The notes under the pieces were generated by a model. That model ran no database searches and was not told the DNA's origin. It saw only the letters and a program-made list of their open reading frames with translations. A stretch of 64,000 nucleotides of DNA, taken from contig NC_092676.1 in NCBI RefSeq assembly GCF_964355755.1, forward strand, positions 21,680,288-21,744,287, read 5' to 3'. Positions 20,411 to 31,300 of the stretch are shown here, piece after piece (positions within the stretch are counted from its first letter, which is position 1; each line of letters opens with the position of its first letter). The translations under genes were made by a program, and so were the position numbers. This DNA comes from Antedon mediterranea. Lineage: Eukaryota > Echinodermata > Crinoidea > Comatulida > Antedonidae.

Positions 20411-21198
20411 TGTAAGGATGTGGACGACAACACAAAAGGAAAAACACGCCTTTTCTCACTTTTACCACGGTCCGGTGGTAAAAGTGAGAAAAGTGGTGGT
20501 ATTAATTACCTACACAATTGCATCATAAGTGCCTGAATATTACTATTATATTACTAGAATAAATGCATGTTGGAATTTACTCACACTATTTGAATACTAA
20601 ACATATAAACAATAACAAATCCATGGGCGCAGCCATTTTGTATGATAAATAGAGGGCGCACTACATGACGATCTATCACGAGCATGGTAGCCTCGTGTGT
20701 ACAAATTAATCAAGTGTGAACTGTAGGATGAACTATTTTGTACAAACTGTCTAAATCTATCTAAACATATTTTGTTAATACAAAGAAGGTTTATCACAAA
20801 AGTATATATTATAACATTATATGGCATAAAATCCTAGTTCAAAGATTGTAACACAATACTATTCAATAGGCTTCCTAACTGCACATTCCATGAGTCAAGG
20901 TTAACCCAAAACAAATGTCTAGGCCTATGAATGCAATCATCTTAAAATACAACATTAATGTTTCTTAAACATAACAGAATCTTATAAATGTATAACAAAG
21001 TAATATATGTATAAAGTAGAGTAATTCAATTTTAATCAGATCTTTAATTAAGTAAGAGACAAAACTATCTGCTTCCTTGACCGGTTCATGAATACAAAAG
21101 AAAGCAAATCATTTGAAAAAGACTGTTACAATTATAGGGGGCAGTAACACCTATAGGGGGCAGTATTTAATTATCACATGATTAGATTAATCCCCACA
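20411..21198 (-). repeat. Downstream (3') LTR, 788 bp
   Basis: Begins TGTGGGGATTAATC and ends CCTTACA on the minus strand. Compared with the other LTR it lacks several hundred bases after GGTCCGGTGGT, where a small inverted copy of AAAAGTGAGAAAAG now sits. It also lacks about 45 bp near 20600. Confidence 0.7.
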
Positions 21199-21207
21199 CT
21201 CCCCTGT

Positions 21208-21453
21208 TTAAGCTGAGTTTGTCCTCAAACTTAATATTATGACATTTCTGACTTTTGTAGCTGCCTTGATGTCTTCAACAAAGGACTCTACACATTCCCC
21301 TTCGGCTCCCACAAAGTGTCTCATCTTCTTCTCTGGGAGAACATATACTGTGTTTCCATTCCCATGGGCAGCACGCCTAGTTGCTTCTAGTTCGGCTCTT
21401 AGCTCATCAACCGTCCTCTGCACATCTCGCAACGATGCCTTGCTTGCCATCAC
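21208..21453 (-). pseudogene. gag fragment of the LTR element
   Basis: Starts MMASKASLRDVQRTVDELRA (an N-terminal coiled-coil-like stretch), continues GNTVYVLPEKKMRHFVGAEG and stops after about 80 residues, where the sequence jumps to pol-end or 3'-UTR-like sequence just before the PPT (21199-21209). It fits an internal deletion joining the start of gag to the element's 3' end. No capsid or zinc knuckle remains. Confidence 0.6.
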
Positions 21454-21486
21454 TGATCTCTAATGTTAAAGCCAAATACGATCCAC

Positions 21487-21505
21487 GATCCCACTTCTGA
21501 CACCA
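21487..21505 (-). other. Primer binding site
   Basis: TGGTGTCAGAAGTGGGATC on the minus strand, three bases inside the LTR end. The TGGTGTCAGAAGTGGGAT motif is a usual PBS of animal Gypsy elements. Confidence 0.8.
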
Positions 21506-21508
21506 AAT

Positions 21509-22798
21509 TGTAAGGATGTGGACGACAACACAAAAGGAAAAACACGCCTTTTCTCACTTTTACCACGGTCCGGTGGTGTATTTGGTTTTAATTTGTTTTT
21601 AGCATAACAATAGAGATTAGTATGGTCCTGAAAACCACAAAATAAATACAATGAGAAACAAAAGTAAATAATATTCTAAAATACAAGCCAATTCTTAGTA
21701 ACGACCTCAACTTAACAGGCGACTCTAATAAAAAAGATTCTCTCTGAGGACTGCGACTATTACATCAAACGGCACGTCTACCTAAACAGCCTCTGTATAC
21801 TTTGTTAGAGTATACAAATACCTAATTAATTACCTGCCTGAATATTACTATTATTGCCGTGGTTAGGATTCCGGCACGCTATTGCGCATGCTCAGAGCTC
21901 TGGGAAGTGAATAATTATAGCTTGTGACGTGCCACACTGCACACCACACTACCACTGCTGAGAGAGTCGGAGTGTTAGGATTTACTGTAGCCTAGTTTTA
22001 GTCGTTGCGCGAGCGAGAGAGCGATGGATTAAACTTGGCCTAGGCCATACATGAATTAATAATTAAAATACGAATACGCCAGGCGCCACGCGTTAAAATA
22101 ATTATTATGATATTAATAAGAATCGGTATATCTATCTACCGTAAGAATCGTAATAGGCCTACTGTATTTAGCGTTGCGACCCCGACTTCCCGAACAGTTT
22201 TTTCACATCCACGCGGTGGCTGCCGTCAATAAATTAACTTGTGATTGCATGTTATGTACAGTTATAATGCGTTATATGAAATCTTTTATTTTGTACTTGA
22301 AAAATCATAAAACTAGTCAACTCATGTAATTATATAATTCATAATTAGGCCCTATATGAAGTTTATATATGAATGAAGCCACCACTTTTACAATTACAAA
22401 ATAAATAGGCCCACTGGTCACGTCTAGCTGGTAGGCCTAGCCTAGTATTTACTATTAGTGGATCCCGTTATTAGTAGGCATCTACGCTAGTTCGCCGTGG
22501 CGGAGCTATGAAATGATCCATCGCTGTTGATAAAGTATAGAGTCACCGATTACCGGCGCTCTGGGCATGCGCAATAGCGTGTCGGATTCCCTAACGGTTG
22601 GCAGTTGAGTTCCGGTGCCGGAATCCTAACCACGGCGTACTATTATATTACTAGAATAAATGCATGTTGGAATTTACTCACACTATTTGAATACTAAACT
22701 TAGTCTATTCATTGAATCAAGGAGTTATAATCTTAGTTTGTGTAAAACATATAAACAATAACAAATCCATGGGCGCAGCCATTTTGTATGATAAATAG
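21509..22798 (-). repeat. Upstream (5') LTR, truncated and split by a MITE
   Basis: Matches the other LTR from its CCTTACA end to the phrase ...GTATGATAAATAG at 22798, after which flanking copy B sequence begins. About 520 bp of the LTR start are missing. A 783-bp MITE interrupts it at 21855-22637. Confidence 0.7.
21855..22637. mobile_element. 783-bp MITE with 9-bp target duplication
   Basis: The ends are inverted copies (GCCGTGGTTAGGATTCCGGC and reverse complement, continuing to the next bases). The site is duplicated as TACTATTAT at 21846-21854 and 22638-22646, and the empty site is present in the other LTR near 20540. A second inverted pair (CACGCTATTGCGCATGC) follows at once on the left and about 37 bp further in on the right. 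A 9-bp duplication fits Mutator-like elements. No coding capacity. Confidence 0.85.
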
Positions 22799-22990
22799 CC
22801 ATCAACATTACCGACACATATTAAAAGTTAATAATACAGCATTGGAACGGCTCAGTGAAATCTTCTACAAAATGTCTGTAGATGTTGAACAAGAATGGGA
22901 AATAGAAGAAAGTGATCGTCAAGGTAGGAATAGAAATAATAAATTATTAAATCGGCCAATAATTAATAATGTAATGTAATTAAAATGTCT
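22799..22990 (+). other. Copy B, last piece, with exon-like open frame
   Basis: Reads ALERLSEIFYKMSVDVEQEW, then EIEESDRQ followed by a GTAGGA donor-like site. The matching piece of copy A (about 15680-15740) keeps the DNA similarity but not the frame. It may be an exon of an unidentified gene in the duplicated block; weak support. Confidence 0.3.
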
Positions 22991-24404
22991 TTTATTTACT
23001 GCCGTGACATGTAACGAAGAGGAGTCACAAACAACGTCATAGGAAGAGGAGAGACAAACAAAACTGAACATATGAAATACTGATGCTCAGACTCTGTTTT
23101 GTCGGCTGTGTCCGAACCTGTTCAACACTTTAATAACCAGCAAAAATTATGAAAGAAACACCCGTCAAGTCGTTAGATGGTGCCCAAAGACAACAACATT
23201 GAAAGCACTTGTTATGATTGATTTTAAAATTTAATAATTTTACTAGTAACAACCATTTTTCCTTTTCATTTTTTTAAGAATCGGCACAGCCGAAACATCA
23301 GCGTGTTTATCATAAGCGGCAGTGTAGATCCTGTGGGCCCATGATTACTAACGGTAGCGTTATCTTTCGCACCTGCCTTGTATTTTAACTCCCAGCATTT
23401 ATTCTGAATACCACACCTTAGAATTAGCACTTTTATGAAAAATAATCACATAAAAAGTAACAAATACATTTTTAAATTGATAAAAAAATTAAATTTTACA
23501 GACGTTTTTCTCGCACACATTCAATATTTTTGTTTTTATGGAATGTCAAAAGAGCAAAAATTATATAGAGGGCTGAAAACTCTGTGGAGTCCATCTATTT
23601 TAACGCATTTTTTAGATCAGTACGAAGGAATAAATACTCGAAAATAAATTTTAATTTAAAAATCATGATAATAAGTTTTTTGTTTCGTTTCTTTTCTGTT
23701 TTTATACTTGTAGGCCTACTATTATTGAAACAAAAATATTGAGCATGGAGAGAGGTTACAATATACCATGGAGTAAGAGTATACTGTACAATGAAACACG
23801 TCTGTAAAATCATCAATTTGAAGAATTTATTATTTGTTTTTATATATATATATATATAAACTTTATTTAGACACGAGACTGATGTGCAGTACAACTCGTT
23901 CAATCAATATTGATTGTTTTTACACAAGTTCGTGATACTGTATTACAACAACAAAATCAACACCATATAAATACGACAGAAACGAAAAAATTGAAATTGA
24001 AAAGAAACAAAATTTCTCCTTCTTAATGTACTTATATAAGTCCTAATTTTAAAGTGTGGTATTCAGGATAAAATTAGTTGACAAATTTGGAGTCAAAATA
24101 CAAGGCAGGTGCGATAGAAAAACATCCTCCGAACCAACACAACGGAGTAAATATATACCAACAAACAACCCGTCAAGTTTGTTTGTTGTAAAGAAAAAAT
24201 ATACATTTACTCAACAGGCGAAAATAATATGAGTTTATCTATGTTTTGCCGTAGTATTTAATTATATTTATGGTAATAAATGGATAAACAAGTATTGTTT
24301 TTAAGCTGTAGTATATCTTAGAATTTGTAGTCTTGGGTCTTAGCTTTCGTAATCTTAGGTCTTAGGGGGTCTTAGCTTTCGTGGTCTTAGGTTTCGTGAC
24401 ACCC
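22991..24404. other. Non-coding with a 65-bp inverted pair
   Basis: 23368-23432 and 24046-24115 are reverse complements with several changes (CGCACCTGCCTTGTATTTT; CTGAATACCACAC), enclosing about 610 bp. This may be an old fold-back element. At 24320-24405 a short phrase (GGTCTTAGCTTTCGT) is repeated in tandem. No gene seen. Confidence 0.5.
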
Positions 24405-24585
24405 CATTAAAGAAAGTGTGCATTCACCTGTGCCACATCAATGGAATATGAACAACAGAAATAGCAAAATAGAGCAGTGACGCGGTTAGCTAAATATTCA
24501 TGATCAGTAGTTTTATGGTATTTAGTAGGTGAGGCTCCATTTGATCAGTAGTTTTGTGGTATTCAGTAGGTGAGGCTCCTGTAAT
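24405..24585 (+). promoter_or_regulatory. Sequence shared with the NLR gene upstream region
   Basis: Resembles 27685-27840 over about 150 bp: AAAGTGTGCATTCA, CTGT, GAATATGAA, CAGTG-CACG and TGATCAGT in the same order. Within it, a 37-bp block starting GATCAGTAGTTTT is duplicated (24501 and 24544). A TATATAAAG box lies at 24738. It may be the leftover promoter of a lost NLR paralogue; inferred from position and similarity only. Confidence 0.35.
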
Positions 24586-27546
24586 TGGAATTAGTTATTT
24601 GTAATAATGTTTCACACTTTTATGATATTATATCGCATGATTTTGTGTTTATTTATTTGCATTGTCTTCTATATATAAATTTACGTAAGGGCAAAATTCG
24701 GTAAATCGCGCCTTACTTCTAGAATTTTTACTCGATGGTATATAAAGTTGGTTCGTACTTTCGGTACTGATTTTAACCACCTGATGTAACCCTGTTTACT
24801 AATTAAATTGAGTTAGATAATTAGTTATTGACGATTAAAACGAATTTAGGTTCAACGATTTGCCCCAAATAGGGGTGTTTTCCGATCGTGGTATACACTG
24901 TCTAATGGATGTCCAACTTGAAAAATACCCGCACACAATAATACGAGGACGCTTCGCATTTTCCTATCTCCTCCTACGATAATTGTTTTTAATAGCTGAA
25001 AACCGGTTGAACTGCTCGAGTACAGCATCATAATGTTGAAGACAGGCCGATTTTCTTTAAAAAATACTATTTTGATAGATTTAATTTACGTTTTTACAAA
25101 TGTATTGATTTGCGATGAATGGAACATTCCAATCTCTCAGTCTGCCAGTTTGGTTTAACACAAGTAGGTAAATTTATGAGCCCTTGGAGAATAAACTTGC
25201 AATACTTTGACAATACAGTACAGCAAATACCTACCATTTTTGGTCGTCATTTGAATCGAACATTTCTTACTGTGAATACTGTTAGATGTAAACAAGAAAT
25301 ATTTCTTACAAAAAACGCTGCTCGCTTATTGAAAAATATTTTTTATTTCAAATGTTTTTGAATGTGTCATTTTATTGTCACATAATAGATAGTTATTTTA
25401 CCTGAAAAAAATGTAATTTAAAGCATCAAATACTTAAATTGTCTGTCAGACAATGGTTTTTGGGTTTCTTTTTCTTTTTTATATGTGAATAAATATTACT
25501 TTTTTGTTACAGAAGTGAATACTCAATTTCTGTCACTTTAGTTAATTTTATTGCTAAGGTCAAATCTGGGGGTCACTTCATCACCCATAGATATTTCAAT
25601 TGTGAAGTATCCTATTACAAACACAAACTTTAATGGACTGTTTCGATAATAATTCAATGAATATCTGACAGTGAATATACCAGAAATGCTTAGGGATTTG
25701 TAATTTTAGCATGACATGTCCTAATAGACTCTTTCCCAGCCGTTTTTTGGGTCTACTGTAGCAGCTGGAATCAATAAATCATAGTGGAGTTTCCATTTTC
25801 ACAAAACTGTCTGTCCTTAGAACTATAACTGCTGCTTGCTTTAGCTTCTGATTGAGTAGTCCTAATGGGACGTAGCGGGCTAGAGCAGCAGCGTGAAAAA
25901 TATACACAAACATTTCTTACTGTGAATACTGTTAGATGTAAAAAACTATTTACAAATAAACTTTATTACTGTGATTATGGGTAGGCTCTACTGTTAGTGT
26001 TAGATAGATAAACACGTAATATACAAATAAACTTTATTACTGACAGTTGCTTCTCAACGTTTGCATTAATTAATAATTACAAAAAATATAAACGTCGTAG
26101 TGGTGTATCGTTACATGTACTTTACTATTTCAATCGACTATGACAGTGACAGTTTTAACAAAGTATTAAATCGCAAATGTTTTACTATATTTAGTCACCG
26201 TTAGTGGTATATTATTTATAGACCTATAAAAAATGAAAACAATATTTCGTTACTGACGTGGATAAAGAATATATTTAAAAATTGTTCCTCTTTGTACCTA
26301 TCCTCTTTCTCAACCCTAATTGGGTTTCTTTAAATGAATAAATCATTGTGTCTACTTATTCGTTTCTGTAAACGACAATGTATTATAGTCCTGCGGTACG
26401 TGCATTTGAAATCGCCAGATTTGTTATTCTGAAATTACTGTGTATTCGAGAACCATCTGTGGGCACGACCTAGATGGTACGCGAGCGTACCATCTCTATA
26501 ATTAGTTTACTGAGATATTAGGTGGTATAAATTGCGGTGGTAAGTATATGTATTAATTTTCAATTCAGGTAAAATCAGAATCAAGGGTGTCTTCACCGAT
26601 TTAATGTTTTTCATTGCTCCCTCTCAAAATCTATTTTGGCATCATATTAGTAAGTGGAATACATTTTAAATAACACTATTTAACACCAGGAATTATTAGC
26701 TTAAATAAAAAAAAACCCGCACGTATAAACATTGGTGCAGTTACGATTCTACATATGTCATACTCATATTCCAAAAAAGTAGTGTAACACGCAAAGATCA
26801 AATTTTATTTATATGATAAATTTTATTTAAGACACATCCATTTTTATTTTCCGAAATTTGCAAAACAAGGATGTTGCTTATATATATATTACAATTTTAA
26901 TCAACTTAAACAATCACTAGATACATATAAATAAGTAGGGCCTACCTGTTAATTGTTAAATTCAATAACGTTAATGAAGCGTACTTCAAATTGGTTTGAA
27001 ATGCCTTATTGTCAACACAATTTAAATATAATTATGTTGAAAAAGGAAACAATAAATGTTCAAAGCAAACATGTTGGTCTCTCTTAATTGAAGGGCCGTA
27101 ATATAGTTATTATAATGCTTGCATTTCATTAAGTCATTCAAATACTTAGTATGACGATACGATGAACGCATTTTACTAGCACGTTTGAGCCGATTCTCCT
27201 GAGAATTAGAACGGATAAGAGTAAGAGTCTTCCTCTCTTCTTCTCTTTTATCCGATAGTGTACAGTAGTAATATTCATTCACACGGATATGAAAAATCCA
27301 TTGATGGTGATTTATTTAACACCAACCAACTCTTTCTCTTTGCTAATATAGAAGAAGACTAAATTTCAATATTGAATCGCGTCTTTTCTCGTATGTTAAT
27401 TACACTTTTATTATGAATAAAAAGAATTGAACTGAAATATATCGTTAATTATAGGCTCTCTGTGTGTCCCGCCCGAAAATCAATTATTTATTCTGTGTTT
27501 TCAACATTTAATTAAATATATTATTATAGTTTTTTATGCTTGTGCC
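24586..27546. other. Non-coding upstream of the NLR gene
   Basis: No gene supported. A 32-bp phrase (CATTTCTTACTGTGAATACT and on) occurs at about 25260 and 25910. A third relic of the copy A/B phrase (ATTGTCACATAA...TTTACCTGAAAAA) is at 25370. A perfect 24-bp hairpin (AGATGGTACGC arms) is at 26472-26495. Open frames at 25119-25361 (plus) and 27022-27282 (minus) are not recognised and may be chance. Confidence 0.4.
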
Positions 27547-27684
27547 TTTAAGCTTGGTTCCCACTAGAACGTAACGCAAGGACATAAAGGCAACGCAAGC
27601 GTTTTAACCAGTGACAAGCGAAGTTATAGACAGTTAGCAATCACAAGCGAATAAGCCATCGCTTGTGATTGGTCAATTCATATT
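27547..27684. mobile_element. MITE, right-truncated copy
   Basis: Nearly identical to 49876-50010: AGCTTGGTTCCCACTAGAAC, CGCAAGGAC, CAACGCAAGCGTTTTA, ATAGACAGTTAGCAATCAC and CGCTTGTGATTGGTCAATTC. The right inverted repeat is missing; sequence similar to 24405 begins instead. Confidence 0.75.
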
Positions 27685-28263
27685 GAAGAAAGTGTGCATT
27701 CATCTGTCAAACATGATTAGAATATGAATAACATATTATTATAAGCATAACAAATACAACAGTGCCACGTACCTGATTAATAACAAACTGATCAGTGGTT
27801 CGTTTCTTTCAGTAAGGTGTGGTTCGAGAAGGTGAGCATTACAAACCCTCAGCTAATCGAGAATCGAATGTGTATTGTATGTATATAGTACATAAGATAC
27901 ACGGATATGCCTACGATTTACATTCATGAATATTGTAAGTATTTTTCTATTTTCATAACTGAGAAGGGTTTAAAAAAGGACTTAATATGGTTTCAAGTAA
28001 CTGGACCGTTTTCTGCGGCATAGAGTTGAATAACCGTTTATTTAAAAATGAGATAATAACAGAATTATGTTATATTAACCGCATTTCTGTATTCCTAAAC
28101 ATCGTTAAAATCAGTGGGTGATGGTCGTTGTAAAAAGGGAAAAGGATAAAGTGCACTGGTTGATGAAATTTGGACAAATAGTCAGAAACTACACTCTAAC
28201 TATAATTATTCATTCTTATATATATTATTTCCCAATAATAGAATAGTACAGTAAGCCTTAACG
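27685..28263 (+). promoter_or_regulatory. Probable promoter and 5' UTR of the NLR gene
   Basis: Upstream of the ATG at 28264, with the block shared with 24405-24585. A donor-like TTGTAAGTAT at 27933 and an acceptor-like TTTCCCAATAATAG ending near 28240 could bound an intron in the 5' UTR. Position and consensus are the only evidence. Confidence 0.3.
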
Positions 28264-28348
28264 ATGAATTATGATAATACATCAATGACTATTGTTGAGC
28301 AGACCACTATGGGTATCAGTGTGGGTACCACCGAGGGTACCCCTGAGG
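28264..28348 (+). CDS. NLR gene, exon 1
   Basis: MNYDNTSMTIVEQTTMGISV, then GTTEGTPE, with donor GGTAAGT. Thr/Ser-rich with a sequon at N5; ends in phase 1. The GGTACC-containing triplets (GGTATCAGT, GGTACCACC, GGTACCCCT) look like a small internal repeat. That this exon belongs to the gene rests on phase and the transmembrane exon that follows. Confidence 0.6.
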
Positions 28349-31300
28349 GTAAGTAAACTACTTTTTGTTTCAAAGATTCTATAGTATATTTTTGTGTGAG
28401 TATAGCACTATTCATTCTGTGAATACCTTTATTGTATAACTGTGTCTTTCAAACCCAATGTTAACCTATTTGAGTATTATCTGAGATTTGCGCCATTTAA
28501 AAGACTTGTGAAAAATTGTAATTGTATAAATTTCAGACGGTTTTAAATTGGTTAAAAACACCTCAAGTGTAGCCATTTCCAAAGGCAAAAAATAGTCATT
28601 TATCATGCCCTTTTTGTTATTTACTGTATGTGTATTATTTTCTAACTGTACATAAATATCTTGTTCAATTGTATATAGGCCTATATAACATATTATATGT
28701 CAAGAGAAATGTAATTAAGGAACATTTTTTAACCTAACAGTATGTTAGTTAAATTAAATGATATTTGCAAAAAAAAAAGAGGAATAATAACCAATGATTT
28801 AATTTAAAATTAAAACAAAATGTTGATCATCTAGTAAATGTATTCTTATGATATTCTGCTGTAAGATTTAACATACACAGATTTTGATTGTACTTTTATA
28901 TTTAGATAATATGGTTGGCTTAATAATAACATTAAGTGGTATGTAACTTCAGTTTTTTTTTCAAGCACATTCAGCAATAATGCTGAATTTAGTTTAAATA
29001 ATGAAGATTGGGAATCTGTGAGATTTTATACAAATTGGTCTTAGAATGATTTTTACTGGATAAATTTTGCTCCAAAACATTACATATATATTTGTTAGCA
29101 GTATTGCTTTAGATACCGGTATTATTTTTTGTTTATTTGTTTATTCTGGGTCCACATTTTCAGCCCAATCGATCACTGCCAGTGGTTTTCGTATATTTAC
29201 GGGCATAATCCAAAAAACAGTATACAAATAATGAATGTTTATGAGTGTAATATAATATATAATTTCATGAGGTGAAAGATGAAGAACTATAACTGATCAG
29301 TCAACAGTGAGTTGCATAGAGCATAATCCCTATTGTATTTTTGTCACTTTATTGGAGGAATGTGAGGCACATCCACCTTTCATTACGCTATTAATACTAT
29401 TTCATTACCTTTGTTTTTCATAGCAATTGGAAGTTTTGTTATTGCATTATTGTGTGTCTTTACATGGAGAATTATAAGATATTATTGCCCAGATGATCGA
29501 TGGGAATACATTAGACAAAAATGCCAATGCAGATGTTGTAAGCAACAACTTTAATTATTATCTGGTATTAATGTTTAACATTTTTTAAATAGTAGGCCTA
29601 CCTTGTATGACAGATTAATAGAATAATTCCATCGTCGTAGTACAGACTTTAAACTGTTTTATTAGACAATACAGGCATTGATCGCAGTTTGCGGTTAATT
29701 ATCAAGTTGATTATATATGAAATTACCCAAATGAGACTAAGCTTCAACTTGAGCCATATCGATAACAGTATTTGACGCAGATACAAAATGTTCTATCTAG
29801 AACTATAATAACTTTATTGTAATAAACTATACAAAGTACACATCTACACAATAGGAATAAATATGGAAGAGTGATTCACATAGAAGAATGTTATCATCTT
29901 AAGGAGTGAGCAAAGCAATGATGGATTGCTTTGTGGTCTGGGGACAGTTCCGGTATATCATCTATTTCTTAGAACAGGAACTTTCACTTATCATCTATAG
30001 GTCAATGACCAGTAGGCTATTGGTAACATTTATTGTACAATGAGAGCACATTTTAACACTCCCACTTGTTCTCATTTTTCTTAATTTTACAGTAATACTA
30101 ATAATATTAAAAATCAAATATAATACAACATGCATATTCATCAAATTATAAAAGTATAAAAGTGTTTCTCTAATTTACCATATTAATTTTATAAAATCTA
30201 TTACATTATTACATTGTACAGTGTGTGTATCACAACACATCATTGTCCAAAAATAAAATTCTTAAATTTACTTAACTTTAATTTTGTTGCTGGCTTAGTC
30301 ATAATATCAGCAACCATTTCAGCTGTTGGACAGTAAACAACATTTATTTTACCATCATTTAATACATTTCGTATGAAGTGATATCGGATGTCAATGTGCT
30401 TGGACCTTTGTCGACTTACTGGGTTTTTAGTTAAGGCAATTGTGCCTTGATTATCTTCAAAAATTTGAATAGGCCCATATTGATATCCGCTAACAATTCC
30501 ATCTAATAGTTGTATAAGGTACAAACATTCCTGAGTTGTTGCAGCTAGTGCCATGTATTCAGATTCACATGATGACAGTGCTACTGTGGTTTGCTTCTTT
30601 GATTTCCATGAAATAAGTGGACCACAATTATTTAAACTAAAACAGTAGCCAGTAGTACTACGTCTGTCCTCTGGGGATGATGCCCAATCAGCATCACTAT
30701 AAGCCATCAATCTTAAATTTTCAGAGCACTTACTGTAACACAACTCATGATTAATTGTACCTTTGAGATATCTTAACACATGTTTAGCTGCCACCCAGTG
30801 TTCAATTTTTGGATTTGACAAATATTGTGACAACTTTGTAACTATCCAGCCTATATCTGGCCGGGTACATGTCATAGCATAAATTAAACTACCTACAATT
30901 TATTTTTATTTATTTATTTATTAAGGTATAAAAACATCAAATTCCAACCAGCAGCAAGAGCTGAAAAGGTTGGATTACAATCAACTGAGAAATAAAATAC
31001 ATCAAAGAAGATCTAAACTAAACATTAAACTTAAAGGATTCGTGCTAAGTGTGGAATAGTAGAACTAGTATTGCTCCTTAACGATCTTGAATGCCTATCA
31101 GATTTATATGCTGGTAACATATTTCTAAATTTGGGGGTCAATGGCCTCCTGGCTATTACATTCTAGTTTCTGTTCACATGGAGTAGACCTTGGTTTACAA
31201 TCGGTCATTCCAAATTTGTCTAGCATTTTTGCTATATATCGACTTTGATTCATTTTTACAGAACCTTTGGATTGTTTAAAATCAATACCAAGAAAATATG

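Larger units (their letters stand above)
20411..22798 (-). mobile_element. Short non-autonomous LTR retrotransposon (Gypsy-derived, TRIM-like)
   Basis: Two related LTR sequences flank an internal region of only about 310 bp with a primer binding site, a short gag start and a polypurine tract. Order on the minus strand: truncated upstream LTR (22798-21509), PBS, gag fragment, PPT, downstream LTR (21198-20411). LTR ends follow the TG...CA rule (TGTGGGG... to ...CTTACA). No pol remains, so it needed enzymes from a full element. It sits within copy B; no target duplication is visible because the upstream LTR lacks its first part. Confidence 0.75.

Noticed and set aside
25119-25361. 80-codon plus-strand frame (MEHSNLSVCQFGLTQ)
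   Set aside because: Part of it (near 25260) is repeated at 25910 without the frame, so coding is unlikely.
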